Origin: Streptomyces marokkonensis
GTDB lineage: Bacteria > Actinomycetota > Actinomycetes > Streptomycetales > Streptomycetaceae
Assembly (NCBI RefSeq): GCF_008312835.1
Contig: NZ_VSKS01000011.1
Location: 62,001 to 126,000 of the forward strand
DNA length: 64,000 bases
Direction: 5' to 3'
Numbering within the stretch: position 1 is the first letter of the stretch; the number at the start of each line of letters is the position of its first letter. The notes beneath the pieces were generated by a model, which saw nothing but the letters and a program-made list of their open reading frames with translations, made no database searches and was not told the DNA's origin. Below are positions 33,919 through 43,169 of the stretch, piece by piece. A program made the position numbers and the translations under genes.

Positions 33919-34809
33919 ATGGCCGGGACGGACGAGGCCGCCGCCGCGGACGACGCGCTCTATGTGCTGACGGCGGCGCTGCTGACGCCCGCGAAGTTCC
34001 CGAGCGTGCTGGGCGACGACTATCCGGAGGCGTGCGCGGCGCTCGGCCTTCCGCCCGTCGCCGACGGGTACGGGCTGGTGCTCGGCCAGGACGGCGAGGG
34101 CGCCCGGTGGACCGTCGTCGTCGACGACGTCTCCCTGGTCGCCGTCGCGATCGCGTCCTGGGACTGCGGCATGGAGCACGATCTGTCGCCGGACGAGCGC
34201 ACGGTCGTCACCGCGCTGCCCGGCTGGCCCCTGGCGGTGGCCGTGGCGGCGCCGAACGTGCCCGCGCCGCACGACCCCGGCCCCGACGCCGCGGACGGGC
34301 CCGCGCTGACGCCGCCGGACGCCGGCGTCTGGGGGCCGGCCCAGCGCCGGCTGGGTGCCGACGAGATCGCGCTGCAGTGGGCGGTCTGGCGGGAGCAGGT
34401 CGACGACACGGCGTTCCAGGTGCCGGGCGGCTCGGCGGAGCCGGCCGAAGGCCCCGAGGGCTCCTCGGAGGACGGCCGCAAGGAGGCGGGCGACGACCGG
34501 ACGGACCAGGACGACGACGGCCGGCACGTGCCGTCGGGCGGTCACAGCGGGATCCGGCGCGTCCTGGCGGAGGCGCGCGCCTACGTCGACTCGCCGCCGC
34601 CGCTCGGCCGGGTCCGCTCGTCCTTCGCACCGGGCGGCGCGCGCACGCTGCGCGCCGACGGACCCGGCTGGTCCCTGGTGGCCAGGACGGACGACATCGC
34701 CTTCGTCCTGCTCGACGACGAACCCGGCGAAGTCCTCCCGGTCGGCCGGGGACCGGAGCTGCCGGGCCTGCTCGAAGCGCTCGACCAGATGGCCGTACGA
34801 CCGCTCTGA
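33919..34809 (+). CDS. Conserved Streptomyces protein of unknown function
   Basis: The 296-residue product has an N-terminal globular part (DDALYVLTAALLTPAKFPSVLGDDYPEACAALGLPPVADGYGLVLG), a conserved middle (GAQRRLGADEIALQWAVWREQVDD-type helix), a Gly/Asp-rich spacer at about 185-220, and a C-terminal globular part ending in a LPGLLEALDQMAV helix. No signal peptide or known catalytic motif is seen. GGGGAGG 5 nt before ATG 33919 fixes the start. It may be a two-domain effector-like protein, but I cannot assign it. Confidence 0.7.
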   Translation: MAGTDEAAAADDALYVLTAALLTPAKFPSVLGDDYPEACAALGLPPVADGYGLVLGQDGEGARWTVVVDDVSLVAVAIASWDCGMEHDLSPDERTVVTALPGWPLAVAVAAPNVPAPHDPGPDAADGPALTPPDAGVWGPAQRRLGADEIALQWAVWREQVDDTAFQVPGGSAEPAEGPEGSSEDGRKEAGDDRTDQDDDGRHVPSGGHSGIRRVLAEARAYVDSPPPLGRVRSSFAPGGARTLRADGPGWSLVARTDDIAFVLLDDEPGEVLPVGRGPELPGLLEALDQMAVRPL

Positions 34810-34992
34810 ACAGGCGCGGCCTTCGGCGGGGGGCCGGGCGAGGGACGTTAGCGTGTGCTGCGACCCCACGTGCGGGCGCCGTGCCGTATGGCGCCAACCC
34901 ATCGATGCCGGCGAGGTCGGGCCCTCACCATGGGGCAGTTCCGTGATCAGCCCTGTGCCCGATGTCCGCTGCCCGTCCTTTCGGAGGCCGTC

Positions 34993-36375
34993 ATGCGCCC
35001 CTCCCCCGGCGTTCCGTTGCTCGCCGCCGTCCTCGCCGCCGTCACCCTCTCCGCCCCGACTCCGGCCGGTGCGGCCGGGGACGGGCACTGCGCACGCCAG
35101 GAGCGGGTGCGGGTGCCCGGCGCGGCCCACCAGCGCAGCACCTGTCTCGCCGATCTGACCACCACGGGTCTGGCCGGGACCCCGTACACCGACATGGCCG
35201 ACCAGGCCGGACTGACAGCCGCGGCCACGCGGTCGCCGTCCGGTGTGCCGGGGGTGCAGATCGACGGCTACTTCCCGGACTCCTCCCGCTTCAACAACAC
35301 CCACGGCTGGGCGCACGACGCGCAGTTCGTGATCCGGCTGCCCGACCGCTGGAACGGCGGTCTTGTCGTCACCGGCGCGCCCGGCAACCGCAAGCAGTAC
35401 GCGACCGACAAGGCGATCTCCGACCGGGTGCTGGCGCAGGGCTACGCCTATGCCGCGACCGACAAGGGCAACAACGGTGTCGACTTCTACCGCGACGGGA
35501 AGCGGCCCGGTGACGCCGTCGCCGAGTGGAACGCGCGGACGACGCAGCTCACCCGGGCCGCCCGGCACGCGGTGGCCCAGCGCTACGGGCACGCCCCGCG
35601 CCGCACGTACGTGACCGGCGTCTCCAACGGCGGTTATCTGACGCGGTGGCAGCTGGAGAACCACCCGGAGCTGTACGACGGAGGGGTGGACTGGGAGGGC
35701 ACCCTGTGGGCCGGTGAGGGGCGCCATCCGCTGCGCTCCCTCCCCGTGGCGGTGGCCAGGATGTACGGCACGGCAACCGACGAGGACATGTACGCGGCGG
35801 GCTTCGCACGCGGGTCCGAGTTCCTGTGGCCGTACCACGAGAAGGCCTACTGGGGAGTCACCCAGAAGATCTACCGCGCGGAGTTCGACCCGGCCTACGA
35901 CCCCGGCTGCCCGGGCCCCTCCGCGGGGTCGACGGCGGAGCAGATCCTGGCGCCGTGTCCCTCGGACGCCGCCTACGACTACGCCTCCCGTCCCGCGTCC
36001 GTGCACCGTGCCGTGAACCGGGTGGCGCTCACCGGGCGGATCGGCCGGCCGATGATCACCCTGCACGGTGATCTGGACGCGCTGCTGCCCAAGGCCGTCG
36101 ACTCCGATGTGTACGCCGGCCTGATCGAGTCGAACGGGCGTGGACGCCTGCACCGCTACTACACGGTGCAGGACGGCACGCACGTCGACGGCCTGTACGA
36201 CTCCCATCCGGACCGGCTGCGGCCGATCCTGCCCTGCTACCGCTCGGCGTTCGACGCTCTGGTCGCTTGGGTGGAACGCGGGGTCACACCGCCCGCGGAC
36301 CGGACCATCGGCAGGCCCGCGGACGGCGACGTGGTCGACTCCTGCGCGCTGGGGGGCGGCGGGGCGACGCGGTAG
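34993..36375 (+). CDS. Secreted serine hydrolase of the tannase/feruloyl-esterase type
   Basis: The 460-residue product has a cleavable signal peptide (LLAAVLAAVTLSAPTPAGAA, cut near residue 28). It then shows an alpha/beta-hydrolase with nucleophile motif GVSNGGY, a probable catalytic Asp in LHGDLDALLP and a His in DGTHVDG. Several cysteines suggest disulfides in the mature enzyme. The pattern resembles tannase/feruloyl esterase and 3-hydroxybutyrate-oligomer hydrolase relatives, so an extracellular ester bond is the likely target. GGAGG lies 5 nt before ATG 34993. Confidence 0.8.
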   Translation: MRPSPGVPLLAAVLAAVTLSAPTPAGAAGDGHCARQERVRVPGAAHQRSTCLADLTTTGLAGTPYTDMADQAGLTAAATRSPSGVPGVQIDGYFPDSSRFNNTHGWAHDAQFVIRLPDRWNGGLVVTGAPGNRKQYATDKAISDRVLAQGYAYAATDKGNNGVDFYRDGKRPGDAVAEWNARTTQLTRAARHAVAQRYGHAPRRTYVTGVSNGGYLTRWQLENHPELYDGGVDWEGTLWAGEGRHPLRSLPVAVARMYGTATDEDMYAAGFARGSEFLWPYHEKAYWGVTQKIYRAEFDPAYDPGCPGPSAGSTAEQILAPCPSDAAYDYASRPASVHRAVNRVALTGRIGRPMITLHGDLDALLPKAVDSDVYAGLIESNGRGRLHRYYTVQDGTHVDGLYDSHPDRLRPILPCYRSAFDALVAWVERGVTPPADRTIGRPADGDVVDSCALGGGGATR

Positions 36376-36382
36376 CGCCGCC

Positions 36383-36565
36383 TCAGCGGCCCAGCTCCTT
36401 GCGCGAGACGCGGCGCAGCCTGCGCCGCTGCGCGGGATCCAGGGCGAGGTACGCGGCGGCCGGAACTCCCAGGACTATCAGCAGGGCGGCCCACCAGGGC
36501 AGCCAGATGAGCAGGATGAGTCCGGCCGCCACACCCCCCGCGGCGATCTTGGCGTTGTTCGACAT
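36383..36565 (-). CDS. Small membrane protein
   Basis: From ATG 36565 the 60-residue product has two short hydrophobic stretches (AGGVAAGLILLIWLPWWAALLIVLGVPAAAYLAL as a hairpin) and a basic C-terminal tail (RRRLRRVSRKELGR). AAGGAGG 8 nt upstream supports the start. It looks like a conserved Streptomyces small membrane protein with no known role. It converges on the esterase gene with 7 bp between stops. Confidence 0.65.
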   Translation of the reverse strand: MSNNAKIAAGGVAAGLILLIWLPWWAALLIVLGVPAAAYLALDPAQRRRLRRVSRKELGR

Positions 36566-36811
36566 GAGTGTCGCCTCCTTCGCGGCCACTGCCGCTCTCT
36601 GCTCTGAAAACGGGCCCGCGCCTCCGGCGGTTCCGGACCGCGACCCTGAGCCGTCCCTGAGGTGCGCCCCCTAGGGTCTCCGGGAGCCCGCGGGGGCCTC
36701 TCGACGCCCGGCCCTCGGCGCTCCTCCATGGTGACTCGGCTCACAGCGCAGGCACACCCGGTCGACCCGCTCATCCTGTACCCTCGGCGACTCCGGCTCC
36801 ACTAGTCAAGT

Positions 36812-39694
36812 TTGAGGACTCCTGTCATCGCTGCGCAGAAGACTCCCCCGGCCTTCGCCTCCGCGCCCTTCGCACCGGCCCGCTGTCCTGCCGTCTTCGT
36901 CCCCGGTGATCCCGCCCGCACCGGACGCATCGCGTTCTGGCGGCCCGACGGTTCCGCTCCCCCGTCCGTGGACGCCGCCCCGGCCGAGTACCTGACCGTC
37001 GTCGTGCCCGGCGACGACGGCGTCGAGACGGTGCGCGTGCCGGCCACCCTGCTGCCGGTGGACGCCGCGCTGCCCGTCCTCACGCGGGCGCGCGCCACCG
37101 GTGAGGGGCACCGGGCCACCGTGTTCTGGGGCGCGGCGGCCGTGCACGCCCTGCATCTGGTGGCGCGCGGTCTGCTGCTGCCGGGCCTGTCCCCCGCCGA
37201 CCACGACGCCTGGCGCGTCGGCCCGCTGGACGCGGAGGACATCGAGGCGATCCGCCGGCTCGCGGCCGCGATGCCGCCCGAGGCGCACGCCGTGCCGCTG
37301 GACGGCACCGGGGCGCCGCGTCTGCCCGACCCCGAGGAGCTGGTGCGCGCCTTCCTCGACGCCGTCGCCGACACCCTCCCCCGCTCACCCGCCGCCCGCC
37401 TCGTGACGGGCACCGCGGCCTTCGCGGTACCCCGCCCGCAGCGGCTGCCCGGACTGCGGGCCTGGGCCGCGGACATCGCCGCCGGCCACGACGCGGGGGT
37501 GCGGCTGTCGTTGCGCGTCGAGGTGCGCGGGCTGACGGACGCGGCGGACGACGGCGCGGACGTGTCGTTCCGGGCCGTCCTGCAGATGCACGGGCTGAGC
37601 GATCCCGCCCTCGTCGCGGACGCCGCCGACGTGTGGGCAGGAACCTCGGACGCGGCCTTCGGGGCGCGTGCGCGCATGGACGCCCTGCTCGCGCTGCGCC
37701 GCGCGGCACGCGCCTGGGCGCCGCTCACCCCCCTGCTGTCGGCGACGGTGCCGGACGCGGTCGAACTCGCGGAGGAGGAGATCACCGACCTCCTCGGCGA
37801 GGGCGGCCGGGCGCTCGCCGGCGCGGGCGTCGACGTGCACTGGCCCAGGGAGCTGGTCCGCGAACTCACCACCCGCGCGGAGGTCGGTCCCGCCGGCACC
37901 GAACCGGTGCCCGCGCGGAACGGCTTCGCGGAAGGTCCCTCGACCCTGTCCGCCGACGCGCTGCTCGCCTTCGACTGGTGGTTCGCCCTGGGCGACCGGC
38001 ACCTCACGCGCGAGGAACTGGACCGGCTGGCCGAGCTGAACCGGCCGCTCGTACGGCTGCGCGACCAGTGGGTCCTGATCGACCCCCGGGAACTGGCCCG
38101 GGCCCGTGCGCGCCAGGACCACAGGATCACGCCCGCCGACGCGCTCGGCGCGGCGCTGACGGGCTCCGCAGAAGTCGAGGGCGGCCGGATCGAGGTGCGG
38201 CCCACCGGGTGGCTGGCGGCCCTGCGGGACCGGCTCGCGGACCCTGAGACGCAGGAGCCCGTCGAGCAGCCCGCCGCGCTCGCCGCCACCCTCAGGGACT
38301 ACCAGCGGCGCGGTCTGAACTGGCTGGCCCGGATGACCTCACTGGGCCTGGGCTGCTGTCTCGCCGACGACATGGGCCTGGGCAAGACCGTCACCCTGAT
38401 CGCGCTGCACCTGCACCGCCAGACCGATCCGGCGTCCGCGGGACCCACCCTCGTGGTGTGTCCGACCTCGCTGATGAGCAACTGGCAGCGGGAGATCGAG
38501 CGGTTCGCGCCCGGCACTCCGGTGCGCCGCTACCACGGTGCGCGACGAGCGCTGGACGACCTCGCCGACGGCGAGGTCGTGCTCACCACGTACGGCACCA
38601 TGCGGCTGGACGCCGGCCGGCTGGCCGGGGCCGCGTGGGGCATGGTCGTCGCCGACGAGGCGCAGCACGTGAAGAACCCCTACTCGTCGACCGCCCGGCA
38701 GCTGCGTTCCATCGGCGCACGCGCGCGCGTGGCGCTCACCGGCACTCCGGTGGAGAACAACCTGTCCGAACTGTGGGCGATCCTCGACTGGACGACTCCC
38801 GGTCTGCTGGGCCGGCTCGGCACCTTCCGGGCGCGGTACGCGGACGCGGTCGAGGGCGGACGGGACCCGGCCGCGGCGGACCGGCTGGCCCGGCTGGTAC
38901 GGCCGTTCCTGCTGCGCCGCCGCAAGTCGGACCCGGGCATCGCGCCCGAGCTGCCGCCGAAGACGGAGACCGATCACGCCGTGTCGCTCACCCAGGAGCA
39001 GACGGCCCTGTACGAGGCCGTGGTGCGCGAGGCGCTGGCCGAGATCTCCGGCGCCGACAGCATGACGCGGCGCGGCATGATCGTGAAGCTCCTGACCGGC
39101 CTGAAGCAGATCTGCAACCACCCGGCGCAGTTCCTCAAGGAGGAGCGCCCGGTGGTCGCCGGCCGGTCCGGGAAGCTGGAGCTGCTGGACGAGCTCCTCG
39201 GCACCGTCCTCGCCGAGGGGGCCGGTGTCCTGGTGTTCACGCAGTACGTGCGGATGGCCCGGCTGCTGGAGCGGCATCTGGCCGCGCGGGGAGTACCGAC
39301 GCAGTTCCTGCACGGCGGTACACCGGTCGCCGAACGTGAGGCGATGGTCCGCCGTTTCCAGGACGGCGGGGTTCCGGTGTTCCTGCTGTCGTTGAAGGCG
39401 GCGGGCACCGGACTGAATCTCACCAGGGCGGAGCACGTCGTGCACTACGACCGCTGGTGGAACCCCGCCGTCGAGGCGCAGGCGACGGACCGCGCGTACC
39501 GCATCGGCCAGACCCGGCCCGTGCAGGTGCACCGGATCGTCGCCGAGGGGACCGTCGAGGACCGCATCGCCGAACTGCTGGCGCGCAAACGGGAGCTGGC
39601 CGACGCGGTGCTCGGCGGCGGCGAGGCGGCGCTCACCGAACTGACGGACGCCGAGCTGACGGATCTGGTCGAACTGCGAGGGGAGCCGCGATGA
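36812..39694 (+). CDS. SNF2/HepA-type DEAD/DEAH ATPase
   Basis: The 960-residue protein has a long actinobacterial N-terminal region (about 1-470), then the SWI2/SNF2 motor: Walker A GLGKT with Lys near 525, motif II DEAQ at about 615, a LTGTPVENNLSELWAILDW segment, and the C-terminal helicase lobe (GTGLNLTRAEHVVHYDRWWNPAVEAQATDRAYRIGQ). These motors translocate on duplex DNA and can displace RNA polymerase or other proteins. The start is read as TTG 36812, with weak support; no better start is visible near it. It overlaps the SWIM gene by ATGA. Confidence 0.88.
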   Translation: MRTPVIAAQKTPPAFASAPFAPARCPAVFVPGDPARTGRIAFWRPDGSAPPSVDAAPAEYLTVVVPGDDGVETVRVPATLLPVDAALPVLTRARATGEGHRATVFWGAAAVHALHLVARGLLLPGLSPADHDAWRVGPLDAEDIEAIRRLAAAMPPEAHAVPLDGTGAPRLPDPEELVRAFLDAVADTLPRSPAARLVTGTAAFAVPRPQRLPGLRAWAADIAAGHDAGVRLSLRVEVRGLTDAADDGADVSFRAVLQMHGLSDPALVADAADVWAGTSDAAFGARARMDALLALRRAARAWAPLTPLLSATVPDAVELAEEEITDLLGEGGRALAGAGVDVHWPRELVRELTTRAEVGPAGTEPVPARNGFAEGPSTLSADALLAFDWWFALGDRHLTREELDRLAELNRPLVRLRDQWVLIDPRELARARARQDHRITPADALGAALTGSAEVEGGRIEVRPTGWLAALRDRLADPETQEPVEQPAALAATLRDYQRRGLNWLARMTSLGLGCCLADDMGLGKTVTLIALHLHRQTDPASAGPTLVVCPTSLMSNWQREIERFAPGTPVRRYHGARRALDDLADGEVVLTTYGTMRLDAGRLAGAAWGMVVADEAQHVKNPYSSTARQLRSIGARARVALTGTPVENNLSELWAILDWTTPGLLGRLGTFRARYADAVEGGRDPAAADRLARLVRPFLLRRRKSDPGIAPELPPKTETDHAVSLTQEQTALYEAVVREALAEISGADSMTRRGMIVKLLTGLKQICNHPAQFLKEERPVVAGRSGKLELLDELLGTVLAEGAGVLVFTQYVRMARLLERHLAARGVPTQFLHGGTPVAEREAMVRRFQDGGVPVFLLSLKAAGTGLNLTRAEHVVHYDRWWNPAVEAQATDRAYRIGQTRPVQVHRIVAEGTVEDRIAELLARKRELADAVLGGGEAALTELTDAELTDLVELRGEPR

Positions 39695-40956
39695 ACGCGT
39701 ACGACACGGGGGCCGGCGGCACGGAACGCACCTTCCCCGCGCTGCCGCCCGCGCGGGGCCGGGGTTTCGCGCGGACCTGGTGGGGCCTGGCCTGGCTGAC
39801 GGCGCTGGAGGGCACGGCACTGGACCTGGCGCAGCTGAAGGCGGGCCGCAGGCTCGCCCGTGCGGGCGCGGTCGGCGCGGTGTCCGTACGGCCCGGCCGC
39901 ATCACGGCGGTCGTCCAGGACCGGGACCGTACGGCGCACCGCGCGGACGTCCTGCTGCAGGAGCTGTCCGGGGAGCAGTGGGACCGCTTCCTGGCCATGA
40001 CCGTCGCGCGGGCCGGTCATGTCGCGGCACTGCTCGACCGGGAGATGCCCACCCACCTGGTCGAGGACGCGGAGCTGGCCGGCGTCGACCTGCTGCCCGG
40101 GCCGGGGGACCTGGAGCCGGAGTGCGACTGCGGCGCCTGGGACCACTGCGGTCACACGGCGGCACTGTGCTACCAGCTGGCCCGGCTGCTGGACCAGGAC
40201 CCGTTCGTCCTGCTGCTGATGCGGGGACGGAGTGAGCGGGCCCTGCTCGACGCACTGCAGTCGCACGGCGACGCCTCCGCGGGGCGGTCCACGCGAGGTC
40301 CGGAGGGGACGGACGCGGCCGAGGCCTACGCGGCCGGGGACATCCTGCCGTCGCTCCCCGGCCCTCCCTCGCTCCCCGCCGGGCCGGGGGTGCCGCCGTC
40401 GCTGGACACGGAGGCCGCGCCGGTGGCCGGGATCGACCCGCCCGCGCTGGAGTTCCTGGCCGCCCGGACCGCCGCGCGGGCCCACCGTCTGCTGGAGGAG
40501 GCGCTGCGGGGAGAGGCCGACGCGCATGCCGTGGAGCCGTCGGTGGCGCGGGACGCGGTGCGGCTGGCCGCCGGCGAGCCCGACCCCGCGGTGACGGACC
40601 GGCTCGCCGAGGGGTCGGGCCGGGGCGGGGAGGGGCTGGCCGTGGCGGTACGGGCCTGGCGGCAGGGCGGTGCGGCGGCACTGGCCGTGCTCGACGAGGA
40701 GTGGACGGTGCGGGGCGACACCCTCGCACGCGCGCGTGCCGCCCTGGATTCGGCCTGGGAGGAGGACGAACGGCCGGCTCTGCGGGCCCGGGCCAACCGC
40801 TGGACGGTCGTCGACGCGCCGGTGCAGCTGCGGCTGAGCCGCGACGGCCGCTGGTGGCCGTACCGCGAGGAACGCGGCCGCTGGGTCCCGGCGGGGGGTC
40901 CCGCGCGGGACCCGGCGACCGCCCTGGCCTCGGCGGAGGGTGCCGCCGGGGCGTGA
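39691..40956 (+). CDS. SWIM zinc-finger protein
   Basis: The 421-residue product has a SWIM finger, CxCx(n)CxH, at C145, C147, C153 and H155, embedded in ECDCGAWDHCGHTAALCYQLA. N-terminal segment FARTWWGLAWLTALEG is typical of the bacterial family. SWIM domains bind DNA or protein and are often fused to SNF2 motors in other bacteria; here they are two coupled cistrons (ATGA overlap), implying a complex. No nuclease or ligase motif is present. Confidence 0.85.
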   Translation: MNAYDTGAGGTERTFPALPPARGRGFARTWWGLAWLTALEGTALDLAQLKAGRRLARAGAVGAVSVRPGRITAVVQDRDRTAHRADVLLQELSGEQWDRFLAMTVARAGHVAALLDREMPTHLVEDAELAGVDLLPGPGDLEPECDCGAWDHCGHTAALCYQLARLLDQDPFVLLLMRGRSERALLDALQSHGDASAGRSTRGPEGTDAAEAYAAGDILPSLPGPPSLPAGPGVPPSLDTEAAPVAGIDPPALEFLAARTAARAHRLLEEALRGEADAHAVEPSVARDAVRLAAGEPDPAVTDRLAEGSGRGGEGLAVAVRAWRQGGAAALAVLDEEWTVRGDTLARARAALDSAWEEDERPALRARANRWTVVDAPVQLRLSRDGRWWPYREERGRWVPAGGPARDPATALASAEGAAGA

Positions 40957-40976
40957 CCGCGTCCCGCGCCGTCCCG

Positions 40977-41432
40977 TCAGGGCAGTCGGACGTCCCCCAG
41001 GGACGGCAGCAGCGACTCCAGACCGCTCGGGAGGTTGCTGGGCAGCCCGCTCGGCAGCTCGGTGGGGAAGCCGGAGGGCAGCTCGGTGGGCAGGCCGGAC
41101 GGCAGATCGCTGGGCAGCCAGGAGGGGATGCCCGGCGACGGTTCGGGAGGGCCGCCGGTGACCGTGGCGCTCTCGCCGGGCTCCTTGTCCGGCGAGTCGT
41201 CGTCCCCCGAGGCCATGAGCACGATGAGGGAGACGGCCACGACCGCCACGATCACGGCGAGCAGGACGAGCAGGACCCTCCGCCCGCCGGGGCCGCGTCC
41301 CGGACCGCCGCCGTGGTCCCCGGGCGGCCGGGGCGGTGGCGCTCCCCCGTGGGACGGCGGTCCGAAGCCGCCGCCCAGGGGCGGGCCGGGCGGCTGCTGG
41401 GGCGGTACCGGAGGCATGGCCATACGCACCAT
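40977..41432 (-). CDS. Proline-rich single-pass membrane protein with LPSG repeats
   Basis: From ATG 41432 the 151-residue product has a Pro/Gly-rich cytoplasmic N-terminus, a membrane helix (VLLVLLAVIVAVVAVSLIVLMA), and an outer tail with imperfect LPSGLPTE / LPSGFPTE / LPSGLPSN units. GAGG lies 5 nt before this ATG; GTG 41447 is possible. The tail may lie in the cell wall. It converges on the SWIM gene, 20 bp apart. No function is known. Confidence 0.7.
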   Translation of the reverse strand: MVRMAMPPVPPQQPPGPPLGGGFGPPSHGGAPPPRPPGDHGGGPGRGPGGRRVLLVLLAVIVAVVAVSLIVLMASGDDDSPDKEPGESATVTGGPPEPSPGIPSWLPSDLPSGLPTELPSGFPTELPSGLPSNLPSGLESLLPSLGDVRLP

Positions 41433-41888
41433 CGTCGCCTCGGACACCGGGCGTGCGCGAGGTCACCGCACGGAAGTCGACACGGATGCGGGGCAGCGGC
41501 GCCATGATTCCGGCGTACTCCGCGCGGAGAGCGCGCAACGGGCGGAGGGCTGGGGCGGCGCACCGGGCGCGCCGGGACGCGCGGGCGGGAGCGGCCGTAC
41601 ACGAAGGCACGTCCGCGGGGGCTTTCCCGGTCGGTGCACCGCTCGGGAAAGGCGCGCCGGCGAGGGCTTCCCGGCCGGTACGCCGCTCGGTACATGACGG
41701 TCACGTGGGGTGAGTGACGCACCCGGGTGCCGCGCACGCCGCCTCAGCGCGAGGGAGGGGACGGGCCGGAGCCGAGGGCTGGCCCGTCCCGCGCACACGG
41801 AGCCCGGACCGGTCCGCCCGCCCTCGCGCAGGGGCGCGGCCGTCCCGTCGCGGAGGCGAGGGCGACCGCGCCCCCACGCGGCGGGGCG
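41433..41888. other. Non-coding gap between the LPSG-repeat gene and xylA
   Basis: Open frames here have low-complexity Arg/Pro composition, no ribosome sites and no family match, so I call no gene. The region holds an imperfect direct repeat at 41615-41690 and must contain the promoter of the LPSG-repeat gene and the xylA terminator region. Short GC-rich dyads occur near the xylA stop but none is clear. Confidence 0.5.
41615..41690. repeat. Imperfect direct repeat
   Basis: A unit of about 31-32 bp at 41615-41646 (core GCTTTCCCGGTCGGTGCACC) recurs at 41660-41690 (core GGCTTCCCGGCCGGTACGCC), with a shared CGCTCGG end. The copies are 13 bp apart. Purpose unknown. Confidence 0.5.
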
Positions 41889-43079
<1,191 letters not shown>

Positions 43080-43085
43080 CTATTT

Positions 43086-43130
43086 CGTCATGGCGGTTTA
43101 CAAATTAGTATGCAGGAACATTTCTGGGAA
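43086..43130. promoter_or_regulatory. Divergent xylA/xylB promoter region
   Basis: A rare AT-rich patch (43097-43111) contains TAGTAT (43106-43111), a good -10 toward xylB, with CATACT-like sequence on the other strand toward xylA. A weak dyad, CAGGAA-CAT-TTTCTG, lies at 43113-43126. The ROK regulator downstream is the likely controller, but no clear operator consensus stands out. Confidence 0.45.
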
Positions 43131-43169
43131 GAGACGCACCCCGCCGGGGCGCGGAAGAGGGAGAGACCG

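Noticed and set aside
33025-36207. Long minus-strand frame (1060 codons)
   Set aside because: It runs antisense to the hypothetical and esterase genes and out of frame with the MpaB-like gene, with no family motif.
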